A DNA stretch of 36,130 bases from Betaproteobacteria bacterium. GTDB taxonomy: Bacteria; Pseudomonadota; Gammaproteobacteria; Burkholderiales; SG8-39. The stretch spans positions 1-36,130 of the forward strand of contig CANKMT010000058.1 of assembly GCA_947482825.1 (NCBI GenBank), in the 5' to 3' direction. Position numbers and translations under genes: made by a program. The notes under the pieces were generated by a model. It made no database searches and had not been told where the DNA came from. It saw nothing but the letters and a program-made list of their open reading frames with translations. The stretch's first letter is position 1. Each line of letters opens with the position of its first letter. This document shows, in pieces, positions 1 to 8,709 of this stretch.

Positions 1-1251
1 GCGATTCAGAACAAACTCGCCGCTCGTCATCTGAGCCCAGGTGGCATGGTGCTCTATGACCTGTCATCGAGCTACTTCGAGGGCAGTTGTTGCCTGCTGG
101 GCAAGTTTGGCTACAACCGCGATGGCAAGCGCGGCCTGCTCCAGGTCAACTACGGCTTACTCACCGATGCACGTGGCTGCCCGGTGGCCGTGTCAGTCTA
201 TGAGGGCAATGTCACCGACAGCAAGACTCTGATGCCGCAGATCAAGCAACTGCGCGAAGACTTTGGCATCGAGCAACTGGTGATGGTGGGCGACCGGGGC
301 ATGATCTCCAGCAAGGCCATCGCGGAGTTGCGCGAGACCGAGGGCATTGACTGGATCACCGCGCTCAAGAGTGCCTCGATCCGCGTGCTCATCGAGCAAG
401 GGCAGCTACAGTTGGGCTTGTTCGATGATCGCAATCTGATCGAGTTGATCTCACCTGACTATCCGGGGGAGCGACTGGTGGCCTGCCGCAATCCCGAACT
501 GGCGCGCCTTCGCGCCTACAAGCGCGAAGCGTTGCTGTGCGCCACCGAGGGCGACCTGGCAAAGATCAAGATCCAGGTACAGGCCGGCAAACTCAAAGGG
601 CGCGACAAGATCGGCGTGCGGGTGGGCAAGGTCGTCGATCGACACAAAATGGCCAGGCACTTTGAACTGAGCATAGATGAGAACGCGTTCAGCTTCGTAC
701 GCAAGCACGAGCACATCGCCGCCGAAGCCGCGTTGGATGGCATCTACATAATCCGCACCTCGGTGAGCGCCGCGCAGATGGATGCGCCCCAGTGCGTGCG
801 CAACTACAAGTCGCTGGCCAATGTCGAGCGCGCGTTCCGTTCACTGAAGACCATCGACCTGAAGGTACGCCCGATCCACCATCGCACCGCCGACCGGGTG
901 CGTGCGCACATCTTCCTTTGCGTGCTCGCCTACTACGTCGAGTGGCACATGCGTGAGGCCTGGCGCGAGTTGATGTTCGCCGACGAAGATCAAGATGCCA
1001 AACAGAAACGCGACCCCGTGGCTCCGGCAGTACGCTCCGCAGCAGCTCAGCGCAAAGTGCACACTCACACTCTCGCCAATGGCAGCCCTGCGCACAGCTT
1101 TGGCACCCTGATCGAGGATCTAGAGACCATCGTGCGCAACACCTGCCGCTCGCCGAATGCCTCGCCCGATACGCCGACCTTCGAGGTCATCACCACACCA
1201 AACACGAAGCAACAACGCGCATTCGATCTGATCGAGCACATCCGATTGTAG
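1..1251 (+). CDS. IS1634-type (IS4 superfamily) transposase, 5' end outside window
   Basis: The frame is open from base 1, so the N-terminus lies upstream of the window; the first ATG at 46 is internal. The remaining ~416 residues show the DDE catalytic parts of an IS4-like transposase: Asp in YDLSSSYFEG, Asp in VGDRGMIS, and Glu in NVERAFRSLK, where the E-x6-K spacing matches the IS4 Y-R-E-K signature. IS1634-family enzymes are usually more than 500 residues, so roughly the first quarter is missing. The gap 1252-1356 should contain the right end of the element, but without the left end the terminal inverted repeat cannot be defined. No frame disruption is visible in the part present. Family assignment is from remembered motif resemblance. 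Confidence 0.85.
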   Translation, partial: AIQNKLAARHLSPGGMVLYDLSSSYFEGSCCLLGKFGYNRDGKRGLLQVNYGLLTDARGCPVAVSVYEGNVTDSKTLMPQIKQLREDFGIEQLVMVGDRGMISSKAIAELRETEGIDWITALKSASIRVLIEQGQLQLGLFDDRNLIELISPDYPGERLVACRNPELARLRAYKREALLCATEGDLAKIKIQVQAGKLKGRDKIGVRVGKVVDRHKMARHFELSIDENAFSFVRKHEHIAAEAALDGIYIIRTSVSAAQMDAPQCVRNYKSLANVERAFRSLKTIDLKVRPIHHRTADRVRAHIFLCVLAYYVEWHMREAWRELMFADEDQDAKQKRDPVAPAVRSAAAQRKVHTHTLANGSPAHSFGTLIEDLETIVRNTCRSPNASPDTPTFEVITTPNTKQQRAFDLIEHIRL

Positions 1252-1356
1252 GCAGGAACCGGAACCCAGAAATTATTCCAAGTGCCCGTCGTGCAAAGAC
1301 AAACTCGCTTAGCGGTGGGGGAACTCCGGTTTAGGGTGGCGACAGGCCAGGTCGAT

Positions 1357-2274
1357 TCAGCGTCCCAGCGTCACGATCACGAGCCCGAGCACCAGCAGCG
1401 CCATACCGGCAATCTCGAGGCGCGACAATCGTTCCTTGAAGATCTTTCGCGACACGACGGATGCGAACAGGAGTTCCACGAGGCCCAGCGTGCGCACGTG
1501 TGCGACCGGCTCGATCGCCATCGCCGTGAACCATCCCGCCGAGGCGGCCGCGCCCATGAAGCCCGCGAAGAGCGACCGTCGCCACGCGCCGAGCACGCGC
1601 CCGACCACCGGCGGATCGCGCACCAGAAGCCAGCCGCCGAGCACCACCGTCTGCAGCGTCTGCGCCGAGACCAGCGCGAACGCCGCTGCGACCGGGAAGG
1701 GCGTGTCGCCCAGCGCAAGCGCCGCGCCGCGGTAGCCGACGGCGGAGAACGCAAAGAACGCGCCCGAGGCGAGGCCGAGCATTGCAGGGACGGAGGTCCA
1801 GCCGGTCAGCATGGTGCTGAACGGTCGTTCGCGATCGGCGGGCGAAAGCAGCAGCACGCCCAGCGTGCCGCAGCCGACCGCAAGCACGGTGGTGACGGTG
1901 ACCGGGTCGCCGAGCACGATCAGGCCGAAAATCGCGACCTGGATGATCTCGGTCTTCGAATAGGCGACGCCGAGGGTGAAGTTGCGTTCGGCCATGACGC
2001 GAAGTAGCAATGCTGTAGCGACGATCTGGCTGATGGCGCCGAACGAGACCCAGGCGATGAAAGCAAGGTTGGCCGTCGGCAGCGCATAGCCGCCGACCCA
2101 CTGCACGCCGATCAGCCACAGGATTGCGAAGGGCAGCCCGTACAGGAACCGCACGAGCGTCGCGCCCAGCGTTCCGAGTTCGGCAGTGAGGCTCTTCTGT
2201 GCCGCATTGCGCAGTGTCTGGGCGAAGGCCGCCCAAACGGTCACCGGGATCCAAAGCCAGTCGGGCGCGATCAC
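1357..2274 (-). CDS. EamA/DMT-superfamily permease
   Basis: A 305-residue, very hydrophobic protein made of about ten predicted membrane helices in two similar halves, as in drug/metabolite transporters of the EamA family. The second half ends with the typical run through VVSRKIFKERLSRLEIAGM into a last helix rich in Val and Leu, resembling the conserved 'E-x-G-ll-iG' end of EamA domains. The substrate cannot be told. It is read toward the insertion sequence and lies 23 bases downstream of the methyltransferase gene, so the two may share a transcript. The ATG at 2274 gives a normal family length. Confidence 0.8.
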   Translation of the reverse strand: MIAPDWLWIPVTVWAAFAQTLRNAAQKSLTAELGTLGATLVRFLYGLPFAILWLIGVQWVGGYALPTANLAFIAWVSFGAISQIVATALLLRVMAERNFTLGVAYSKTEIIQVAIFGLIVLGDPVTVTTVLAVGCGTLGVLLLSPADRERPFSTMLTGWTSVPAMLGLASGAFFAFSAVGYRGAALALGDTPFPVAAAFALVSAQTLQTVVLGGWLLVRDPPVVGRVLGAWRRSLFAGFMGAAASAGWFTAMAIEPVAHVRTLGLVELLFASVVSRKIFKERLSRLEIAGMALLVLGLVIVTLGR

Positions 2275-2297
2275 CCCTCGCTATCCGGATACCGGCA

Positions 2298-3845
2298 TCA
2301 GGCCACGCGGAGCGCTTTGAGCACAGGAAGGCGGACGCGCGCGAAGGCCTCGGCGCCGGAGCGAAGTCGGGTGAGGTGTTCCGCTTCGCCCTCTAACGCC
2401 TTCCCGTCCTGCAACAAGCGCTCGTCATTGGCTTTCAGGCAATCCCACGCATGTGCGGCCCACAAGTCCGGCGTCATCTGTCCGCGGGCGAGGGCGCGCA
2501 GGAAGAGCATCTCCTGCCGAACCGCGAACACGCCGGCGCCGGTCACGGGCGAGGCCAATGCCGAAACATTGTCCGAGCGGGTGGCCCGCTCCAGGATCAG
2601 GGCATTCAGCGCCTTGCATCGCGGTGCCGCGATTTCAACCGCTGACGACGGCTGAACCGGGTGCAGGCTGCCCGCGCCGACGAGCATCACCGCCGCTTGG
2701 GCGACCTGGGCCGGCGTGAGCTTCGCGCACTTCGGGTGCTTCGCGGCCTGCTCGAGCGTCTTGGGCGCGTATCCGTCGGAAGCCATGCTTTCGATGAACG
2801 GCCGGTAGATCTCCGGATGCAGCGTAGCCTCGCCGGCGGCGACGGTGATCTTCGATGGAACGTGGTCCGGATGCTGGAGTAGCGAGAACGCCATGCCGCG
2901 CAAGCGCGCATGACGCTGGGCGGGTGCTACGGTCCGGAGGCCCTTGACGAAAATGTCGCGGCGAAACCTGCGGTTCGTCAGGTAGTCGCGCGCGGTTTCG
3001 CGCAGCGCCGGGTCCGACACGCCGGCCAGCAGAGCGCCCGCGCTGGGGAATGAATTCTCGGTGTCCAGGTGGTCGGCCAGCGTCGCCGATGCGGCAAAAA
3101 CCAGCTTGGCCGCCGACAGCGCCTCGGCGACCTCGGCCGAGGGCATCGGGTGCCAGTCGAGGTTGAAGTACTCATGGGCCACGTAGTGGCGGTTCTGCGC
3201 GGCCATCTGCGCGAGAACATCCTTCAGCTTGGGGTACGCCTTGAAGAAAAGCGCGTTCGCATCCGCCATCGCGCGGGCGAATTCAAGCGCCCGGTCGATC
3301 CTGGCCGAGAGCGTGCCGCCGGAGCCGGACTTCGCAACGTGCTCCGCCAGCAGGTGCCTGAGCGGCATCTCCGCCGCCCAACCGGGCCAGCAGTTGTAGC
3401 TCAGGTAGGCCAGGCCACCGGGGGCAAGCCTGCGGCGCAGGATTTCGACCACGAAATGCCGGTTCCGCGCCGAGATCCACGACCAAGTGCCGTGCATGGC
3501 GATGACGTCGAACTCGGGCAGGTCGTCGCGCGCGGCGAACTCCTCCAAAGAGGCATCGATGATCCGCGCGCCCGCGCCCGATGCTGAGGCGAGCTCGCGC
3601 GCGTTGGCGGCGTGGACCGGGTTGAAATCGATTCCCCAATACTCTCCCGGGAACGCGGCCGCATGGATATTCAGCGATACGCCCTGGCCGAACGCGAGCT
3701 CCAGGTATTTGAGGGGCCGCCCGTCAAGCGGCGACACCACGCCCCGGGAGGCGCATGCAAGGTCCATCAGCCCCGGTGCAAGAGCGGCATGGTGGCTGTG
3801 GGTGTAATCGAGTTCCTGCACGTAGCCGTCGGTCCAGTCCATCAT
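2298..3845 (-). CDS. SAM-dependent methyltransferase with methyltransferase regulatory domain
   Basis: About 515 residues. The N-terminal third is a Rossmann methyltransferase: motif I is YLELAFGQGVSLNIHAA, followed by an acidic end of strand 2 (GIDFNP) and a post-motif at FDVIAMHGTWSWIS. The middle region resembles the 'methyltransferase regulatory domain' family found in large proteins of this type; the C-terminal part is helical and unrecognised. The methyl acceptor is unknown. An ATG at 3845 (MMDWTDGYV) is preferred; a GTG at 3860 would add five residues. It is divergent from the aromatic operon, with ~190 bases between them. Confidence 0.75.
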   Translation of the reverse strand: MMDWTDGYVQELDYTHSHHAALAPGLMDLACASRGVVSPLDGRPLKYLELAFGQGVSLNIHAAAFPGEYWGIDFNPVHAANARELASASGAGARIIDASLEEFAARDDLPEFDVIAMHGTWSWISARNRHFVVEILRRRLAPGGLAYLSYNCWPGWAAEMPLRHLLAEHVAKSGSGGTLSARIDRALEFARAMADANALFFKAYPKLKDVLAQMAAQNRHYVAHEYFNLDWHPMPSAEVAEALSAAKLVFAASATLADHLDTENSFPSAGALLAGVSDPALRETARDYLTNRRFRRDIFVKGLRTVAPAQRHARLRGMAFSLLQHPDHVPSKITVAAGEATLHPEIYRPFIESMASDGYAPKTLEQAAKHPKCAKLTPAQVAQAAVMLVGAGSLHPVQPSSAVEIAAPRCKALNALILERATRSDNVSALASPVTGAGVFAVRQEMLFLRALARGQMTPDLWAAHAWDCLKANDERLLQDGKALEGEAEHLTRLRSGAEAFARVRLPVLKALRVA

Positions 3846-3938
3846 CGCTTCGCTCACCACGCTTGCCCAGGGTCAGCGGGCATTCTAACGGCATGCCCGC
3901 GCCGGCCGGCTCGCCTCGCTGCAGTTTCGGCATATGGC

Positions 3939-3966
3939 TTGACAGCGCCGGCCTGCCTGCCAGAAT
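3939..3966 (+). promoter_or_regulatory. Candidate sigma-70 promoter for the aromatic operon
   Basis: A perfect -35 box TTGACA (3939-3944) is followed after 16 bases by CAGAAT (3961-3966; four of six -10 positions). It lies ~70 bases before the Rieske oxygenase start, in the only sizeable gap (3846-4035) upstream of the operon. No clear operator palindrome was seen there. Confidence 0.4.
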
Positions 3967-4035
3967 GGATTTCATAGGGGATCGGATGCTCATTGCAAGC
4001 GCGGGCCGAGCGGCTGGCGCCAGAGGAGAAGCAAG

Positions 4036-5310
4036 ATGAACAAGGAAATGGCCGAAGTCCTGGTGCGCGTAGGGCCGGACACCCCCATGGGCAAGCTGAT
4101 GCGCAGGTACTGGGTGCCGATCCTCTCGACCTGGGAGATCCCCGAACCCGACTGCCCGCCGGTGCGCGTCAAGATCCTCGGCGAGAAGCTGCTTGCCTTT
4201 CGCGACAGCCTCGGCCGGCCCGGACTGATCGACGAATTCTGCGCCCATCGCGGGGTGTCGCTCTTTTTCGGGCGCAACGAGGAATCCGGCATCCGCTGCT
4301 CGTATCACGGGTGGAAATTCGACGTGAACGGCCAGTGCGTCGAACTGCCTTCGGTCCCTGCGCTGGCCCCCAAGATGAGCATCAAAGCCTATCCGTGCAT
4401 CGAGCGCGGCGGCCTCGTGTGGGCTTACATGGGCCCGCCGGACAAGCAGCCCGAGCCGCCGGAAGTGGAGTGGTGCGGCATACCGGACAGCCATCGCTTC
4501 GCATCCAAACGCCTTCAGGAGTGCAGCTGGCTGCAGGCCATGGAAGGCGGCATCGACACCACCCATGCCTCGTGGGTGCACCGCTTCGAACTCGACAAGG
4601 ATCCGATGCACCGCGAGGCGATGGCCAACAAGTACATCAAGGCCGACCGCAACGCGGTGTTCGATGTCGAGGAGATGCCGCACGGACTGTCTATCTACGG
4701 GCGGCGCAACGGCGAGGCCGATTCGTACTACTGGCGCGTGACGCAGTTCCTGTTTCCCTGGTACACGCTGATCCCGCCCTTCGGCCCGCATCCGCTGGGC
4801 GGCCACGTGTGGGTGCCGATCGACGACGAGCACTGCTGGGCGTGGAGCATCAATTTCTTTCCGGACAAGCCGCTGTCGGCGGAGGATCGCCGCGACCTCG
4901 AGGAAGGCAAGGGCATCCACGTCAAGTACGAGCCGGGCGGCACTTTCCGTCCAGTAGCGAACAAGGACAACGACTACCTGATCGACCGCGCCTCGCAAAA
5001 GGAGCGGCGCTCGTTCAGCGGCGTGGAGGGATTCGCGGTGCAGGACGCCTCGCTGCAGGAGAGCATGGGCCCGATCCAGGACCATTCCAAGGAGCATCTC
5101 GTCGCCACCGACAAGCCGATCGCGATGGCGCGGCGCATGTTGTTCAACGCAGCGCTCAACCTTTCGCAGGGCATCGAGCCGCCGGCGCTGGATGCGTCGG
5201 TCCAACGGGTGCGCGCCGCGGCGGTGCTTCTCGGCCGCGAAGCGAGCGTAGTCGAGTGGGCGAACGAAACGCTCTACGACGAGCTGGCCCAACCGGTGTT
5301 TTCGCTGTGA
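4036..5310 (+). CDS. Rieske non-haem iron oxygenase, alpha subunit (phthalate 4,5-dioxygenase-like)
   Basis: 424 residues. The Rieske 2Fe-2S motif is C69-x-H71-x16-C88-x2-H91, with the usual SYHGWKFD. The mononuclear iron site follows at D174-x2-H177-x4-H182 (GGIDTTHASWVH). Length and the MxxLMRRYWVP opening fit the phthalate dioxygenase/O-demethylase group, which hydroxylate or demethylate aromatic acids with electrons from a separate reductase. No reductase is present in the window, so it must be supplied from elsewhere. GAGGAG ten bases before the ATG supports the start. First gene of a tight five-gene operon; the exact substrate is not readable from sequence. Confidence 0.88.
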   Translation: MNKEMAEVLVRVGPDTPMGKLMRRYWVPILSTWEIPEPDCPPVRVKILGEKLLAFRDSLGRPGLIDEFCAHRGVSLFFGRNEESGIRCSYHGWKFDVNGQCVELPSVPALAPKMSIKAYPCIERGGLVWAYMGPPDKQPEPPEVEWCGIPDSHRFASKRLQECSWLQAMEGGIDTTHASWVHRFELDKDPMHREAMANKYIKADRNAVFDVEEMPHGLSIYGRRNGEADSYYWRVTQFLFPWYTLIPPFGPHPLGGHVWVPIDDEHCWAWSINFFPDKPLSAEDRRDLEEGKGIHVKYEPGGTFRPVANKDNDYLIDRASQKERRSFSGVEGFAVQDASLQESMGPIQDHSKEHLVATDKPIAMARRMLFNAALNLSQGIEPPALDASVQRVRAAAVLLGREASVVEWANETLYDELAQPVFSL

Positions 5311-5318
5311 GGTCCTCG

Positions 5319-6287
5319 ATGCGCGGCATGATCGCCATTGCATTGGCCGCCGCCTGTGCGGCGGCGCCGATGCAGGCCCCGGCGCAGGACTGGGCGCCCA
5401 CCAAGCCGGTGCGCATCATCGTGCCGGTCGTCGGTGGCACCAACGACCTCGTCGCACGCCTCGTGGCCCCCAAGCTGCAGGAGGTGCTCGGCCAGTCGGT
5501 GATCGTCGAGAACAAGGGCGGCGCCGGCGGCAACATCGGCACTGACATGGTCGCCAAGGCCGCGCCCGACGGGCACACGATCATGGTCGGGTACAACGGG
5601 CCGATCGCAGTCAACGTTTCGCTGTTCGACAAGATGCCCTATGACCCGGTCAAGGACCTGGCGCCGATCACGCTTGCGGTGACCGCGCCGCAGTTCCTCA
5701 CCGTGCATCCCAGCGTCCCGGCCAATACAGTTGCGGAACTCGTCGCGCTCGCCAAGGCGCGGCCCGGGAAGCTCAGCTATGCCTCGATCGCCGTGGGCAG
5801 CGCCTCGCACCTCACGATGGAGATGATGAAGACCGCCGCAGGCCTTGATATCGTCCACATCCCCTACAAGGGCTCGGCGCCTGCGGTGACCGACATTCTT
5901 GGCGGCAATGTCCAGGCGGCCTTTTTCGTGCCGGGCAACGTATTGCAGTACGTCAAGTCCGGACAGATACGGCTCCTCGCATCGACCGGGCGCAAGCGTT
6001 TCGCGACGACGCCGAACGTGCCGACCATGATCGAATCAGGCTTTGCCGATTTCGAAGCCGTCGCCTGGATCGGCTTCCTCACCACCGGCGGCTCGCCGCG
6101 GCCGATCGTCGATCGCTATCACCGCGAACTCGTGAAGATCCTCAATTCGCCGGAGGTGCGCGACAAGCTCCTGGCGGTCGAGTTCGAGATGGTTGCGGGC
6201 ACGCCCGAGCAGTTCGGCGAATGGATCCGCACCGAGATCCTGCGCTGGGGCAGGGTGATCAAGCAAACCGGCGCCAAAGCGAACTGA
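5319..6287 (+). CDS. Bug/TctC-family periplasmic substrate-binding protein
   Basis: 322 residues with an N-terminal signal peptide ending near APAQDW. The body has the family hallmarks: KPVRIIVPVVGGTNDLVAR, VENKGGAGGNIGTDMVAKAAPDG, IVHIPYKGSAPAVTDILGG and a C-terminal EFGEW-type end. Bug proteins bind small carboxylates in the periplasm, sometimes with TctAB permeases, but no permease genes are nearby. The ATG at 5319 gives a normal signal peptide; a GTG at 5307 overlaps the end of the oxygenase gene and is a possible alternative. Its place between oxygenase and ring-cleavage genes suggests it binds the aromatic substrate or a breakdown product; that is inference. Confidence 0.9.
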   Translation: MRGMIAIALAAACAAAPMQAPAQDWAPTKPVRIIVPVVGGTNDLVARLVAPKLQEVLGQSVIVENKGGAGGNIGTDMVAKAAPDGHTIMVGYNGPIAVNVSLFDKMPYDPVKDLAPITLAVTAPQFLTVHPSVPANTVAELVALAKARPGKLSYASIAVGSASHLTMEMMKTAAGLDIVHIPYKGSAPAVTDILGGNVQAAFFVPGNVLQYVKSGQIRLLASTGRKRFATTPNVPTMIESGFADFEAVAWIGFLTTGGSPRPIVDRYHRELVKILNSPEVRDKLLAVEFEMVAGTPEQFGEWIRTEILRWGRVIKQTGAKAN

Positions 6288-6289
6288 CC

Positions 6290-7006
6290 ATGGCCGAGAA
6301 ATCCGATCAGCCCATTCCCCACCCATCGGTCTTCGTCGAGCAGCGGCGCCTTGAACTCATCAAGGGCTATCGCGTGCACGAATCTCGCACGCCGGACAAG
6401 CCGGTGCGCGTCGTTACGCCCTCGCAGACCGTGGGGCCGTTCTATCCCGCCGCGCTCATCGGTCCGGGCGAGGATGACCTTGCCTGCAAGACGCCGGGTG
6501 GCGCGCGCGCACAAGGCACACCAATCGTGGTCTCCGGCCAGGTGTTCGACGAGGCCGGCAAGCCGGTGCGCGGCGCACTCGTGGAAGTCTGGCAGGCCAA
6601 CAAGTGGGGCAAGTACGAGCATCCGGTGGACCAGACGCCCGAGCCGGTCGATCCGAATTTCAAGGGTTATGGGCGCATGTTGACCGACGCCGAAGGCCGC
6701 TACCGTTTCCGCTCCATCCTGCCGGGTGCGTATCCGAACCCAGGCTACGACAACTGGTACCGGCCGCCACACATCCACTTCTCGGTCTTCGGGGCGGGCG
6801 TGATGCAGCGGTTGATCACACAGGTGTATTTCCCCGGCGAAAAACTCAACGACATCGACCCGATCCTGAACGGCATCGAGGACCTGGAGGCGCGCGCCTC
6901 GCTGATTGCGCGCGTGCTTCCCGCCGAAAAAGACGGCGCGCTCGCCTACGGATTCGACATCGTCCTGCGCGGCAGCGGCGAGACGCCGTTCTTCGTCGAT
7001 CCCTGA
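6290..7006 (+). CDS. Intradiol ring-cleavage dioxygenase (protocatechuate 3,4-dioxygenase beta-like)
   Basis: 238 residues, close to PcaH length. The non-haem Fe(III) ligands are visible with the exact spacing of PcaH: Y109, Y148 (GAYP), H161 and H163 (RPPHIHF); R158 also matches the conserved arginine. The Trp that follows the second Tyr by two residues in PcaH is Asn here (GAYPNPGY), so the substrate pocket may differ. There is no PcaG alpha-subunit gene beside it, unlike the classical pcaGH pair, so it may work as a homomer. It starts two bases after the Bug stop codon, which implies translational coupling. Alternative substrates such as hydroxylated or substituted catechols are possible. 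Confidence 0.87.
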   Translation: MAEKSDQPIPHPSVFVEQRRLELIKGYRVHESRTPDKPVRVVTPSQTVGPFYPAALIGPGEDDLACKTPGGARAQGTPIVVSGQVFDEAGKPVRGALVEVWQANKWGKYEHPVDQTPEPVDPNFKGYGRMLTDAEGRYRFRSILPGAYPNPGYDNWYRPPHIHFSVFGAGVMQRLITQVYFPGEKLNDIDPILNGIEDLEARASLIARVLPAEKDGALAYGFDIVLRGSGETPFFVDP

Positions 7007-7012
7007 CCCGGC

Positions 7013-7894
7013 GTGGCCGACGCCATCCGCGATTGCCTCGGCCCGCTCGCGGCGCCTTCGCCGCCCCGCCGAACGCTTCCGGCGGGCTCGTGGGACACGC
7101 ACTTTCACGCGATGGGCCCGCAGTCCCGCTTCCCGTATTCGCCGACACGCAAGTACACGCCGCCCGATGCGCCGCTCGAGGCGTGCCTGCAGTTGCACGA
7201 CAAACTCGGGATTGCGCGCGGGCTGGTGGTCCACGCCAACACCCACGGCTTCGACAATTCGGTCGATCTCGACGCGGTCGCGCGCTCGGGCGGGCGCTAC
7301 CTCGCGGTGGTCCGGCTGGATTCCAATGCGACCGCCGCGGGCTGCGAGAAACTGAACGAACAGGGCGCCCGCGGCGTGCGATTCGCGTTCAACCCGCAGA
7401 ATACCGGGCACCTCGACCTCGATGCGTTCAATCATGTGCTCGCGTGCATCGAAGGCCTAGGCTGGTTCGTCGAGCTGCATTTCGCCGGCGCGGACCTGCC
7501 CGGCCTGAAGGACTGGATCGTGTCGATCCCCGTGGCGGTCGTGATCGACCACATGGGGCGCATCGACCCCTCGCTCGACCTGGCGCAGGCGCCCTTCGGC
7601 GCGCTGGTCGAGCTCGCGCGGCGCGAAAATGTCTGGGTCAAGCTGAGCGGCGCGGACCGGCTGACCAAGACCGGCGTGCCCTACGGGGACGTATTTCCTT
7701 TTGCGCACCGCCTGATCGAAGTCGCGCCCGACCGCATGCTGTGGGGCAGCGACTGGCCGCACACCGGCGTGTTCGACGCGGCGCGCGTGCCTGATGACGG
7801 GAAGCTGGTCGACGCCTTGTTCGAATTCGCGCCCGACGACGCGACGCTGAGGAAGATCCTCGTCGACAATCCGCTTCGCCTGCTCGGCATTTAG
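7013..7894 (+). CDS. Amidohydrolase, 2-pyrone-4,6-dicarboxylate (PDC) hydrolase-like
   Basis: 293 residues. A TIM-barrel amidohydrolase with DTHFH after the first strand, VVIDHMGR in the middle and WGSDWPH near the end, as in LigI-type lactonases, which open a pyrone or lactone ring. The start must be the GTG at 7013, because the first ATG lies after the DTHFH motif and would remove the catalytic strand. It begins six bases after the dioxygenase stop. In the known protocatechuate 4,5 route LigI hydrolyses PDC; here it sits beside an intradiol enzyme instead, so it may act on a muconolactone-like product. That link is inference. Confidence 0.85.
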   Translation: MADAIRDCLGPLAAPSPPRRTLPAGSWDTHFHAMGPQSRFPYSPTRKYTPPDAPLEACLQLHDKLGIARGLVVHANTHGFDNSVDLDAVARSGGRYLAVVRLDSNATAAGCEKLNEQGARGVRFAFNPQNTGHLDLDAFNHVLACIEGLGWFVELHFAGADLPGLKDWIVSIPVAVVIDHMGRIDPSLDLAQAPFGALVELARRENVWVKLSGADRLTKTGVPYGDVFPFAHRLIEVAPDRMLWGSDWPHTGVFDAARVPDDGKLVDALFEFAPDDATLRKILVDNPLRLLGI

Positions 7895-7904
7895 GACGCT
7901 CCCA

Positions 7905-8678
7905 ATGGACAGACTCAAGGACAAGGTGGCGCTGGTGACCGGCGGCGGCGCAGGCATCGGCGCGGCGACCGGAAGGATCTTCTGCGCCGAGGGCGCCGCG
8001 GTGGTGCTCGTCGATGTCGATGGCGAGGCGCTCGAATCGACCGCGCGGTCGATTCGCGAGGAGGTCAAGGGCGCCAAGGTTACTCACTACGCGGCGAATG
8101 TGTCGGACGCCGGCGGCGCGGTGCAGGCCGTCGCGCACGGCCTGAAGTCATTCGGCCGCCTCGACCTGCTCGTCAGCAACGCGGCGATGCGCAACTACTC
8201 GGCCATGGCCGATGCAACGCCGGAAGAATGGAGGGCGATGCTCGATGTGAACCTGCTCGGTGCGGCGAATTACGCAAAGGCCGCGCTGCCCGAGCTGCGC
8301 CGCTCGGGCGCCGGCAGCATCGTCAACGTCTCGTCATGCTATGCGGTGACCGGGCGCAAGGGCATGGGCATCTACGACGCGACCAAAGCGGCGTTGCTCG
8401 CTTTCACGCGCACGCTGGCATGCGAAGAGGCGGGCAACGGCGTGCGCGCGAACGCGGTCTGCCCGGGTTCTACGCTCACCGACTTTCACCTCAAGCGCGG
8501 CAAGGCCGCCGGCAAGGCGGCGGCGGAGATCAAGGGCGCCCGAAGCGACAACTCGCTCATCGGCCGCTGGGCCTCGCCCGAGGAGGTTGCGTGGCCGATC
8601 CTGTGGCTGAGTTCTTCCGAGGCTTCGTTCATCACGGGTGCCACCTTGATGGTCGATGGTGGACTGTCGATCATTTGA
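7905..8678 (+). CDS. Short-chain dehydrogenase/reductase (SDR), catabolic operon
   Basis: 257 residues, classical SDR. NAD(P) motif TGGGAGIG near residue 14, an SNAA variant of NNAG, catalytic Ser in VNVSS exactly 13 residues before the YDATK Tyr-Lys pair, and a C-terminal TLMVDGG. Asp after strand 2 (VLVDVD) points to NAD. Last gene of the operon, ten bases after the amidohydrolase. In a Rieske pathway an SDR commonly oxidises the cis-dihydrodiol to the catechol, which would place its step between the first and third genes; sequence alone does not prove this. Confidence 0.87.
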   Translation: MDRLKDKVALVTGGGAGIGAATGRIFCAEGAAVVLVDVDGEALESTARSIREEVKGAKVTHYAANVSDAGGAVQAVAHGLKSFGRLDLLVSNAAMRNYSAMADATPEEWRAMLDVNLLGAANYAKAALPELRRSGAGSIVNVSSCYAVTGRKGMGIYDATKAALLAFTRTLACEEAGNGVRANAVCPGSTLTDFHLKRGKAAGKAAAEIKGARSDNSLIGRWASPEEVAWPILWLSSSEASFITGATLMVDGGLSII

Positions 8679-8709
8679 GCGGTTTGCACATTTCCATCGG
8701 ACCAGATCT

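Noticed and set aside
3993..5318. Open frame extending the Bug gene at 5319 upstream across the whole oxygenase gene
   Set aside because: The oxygenase is in the other frame with intact Rieske motifs; the upstream extension has no signal peptide or domain. Only the part from 5319 is real.
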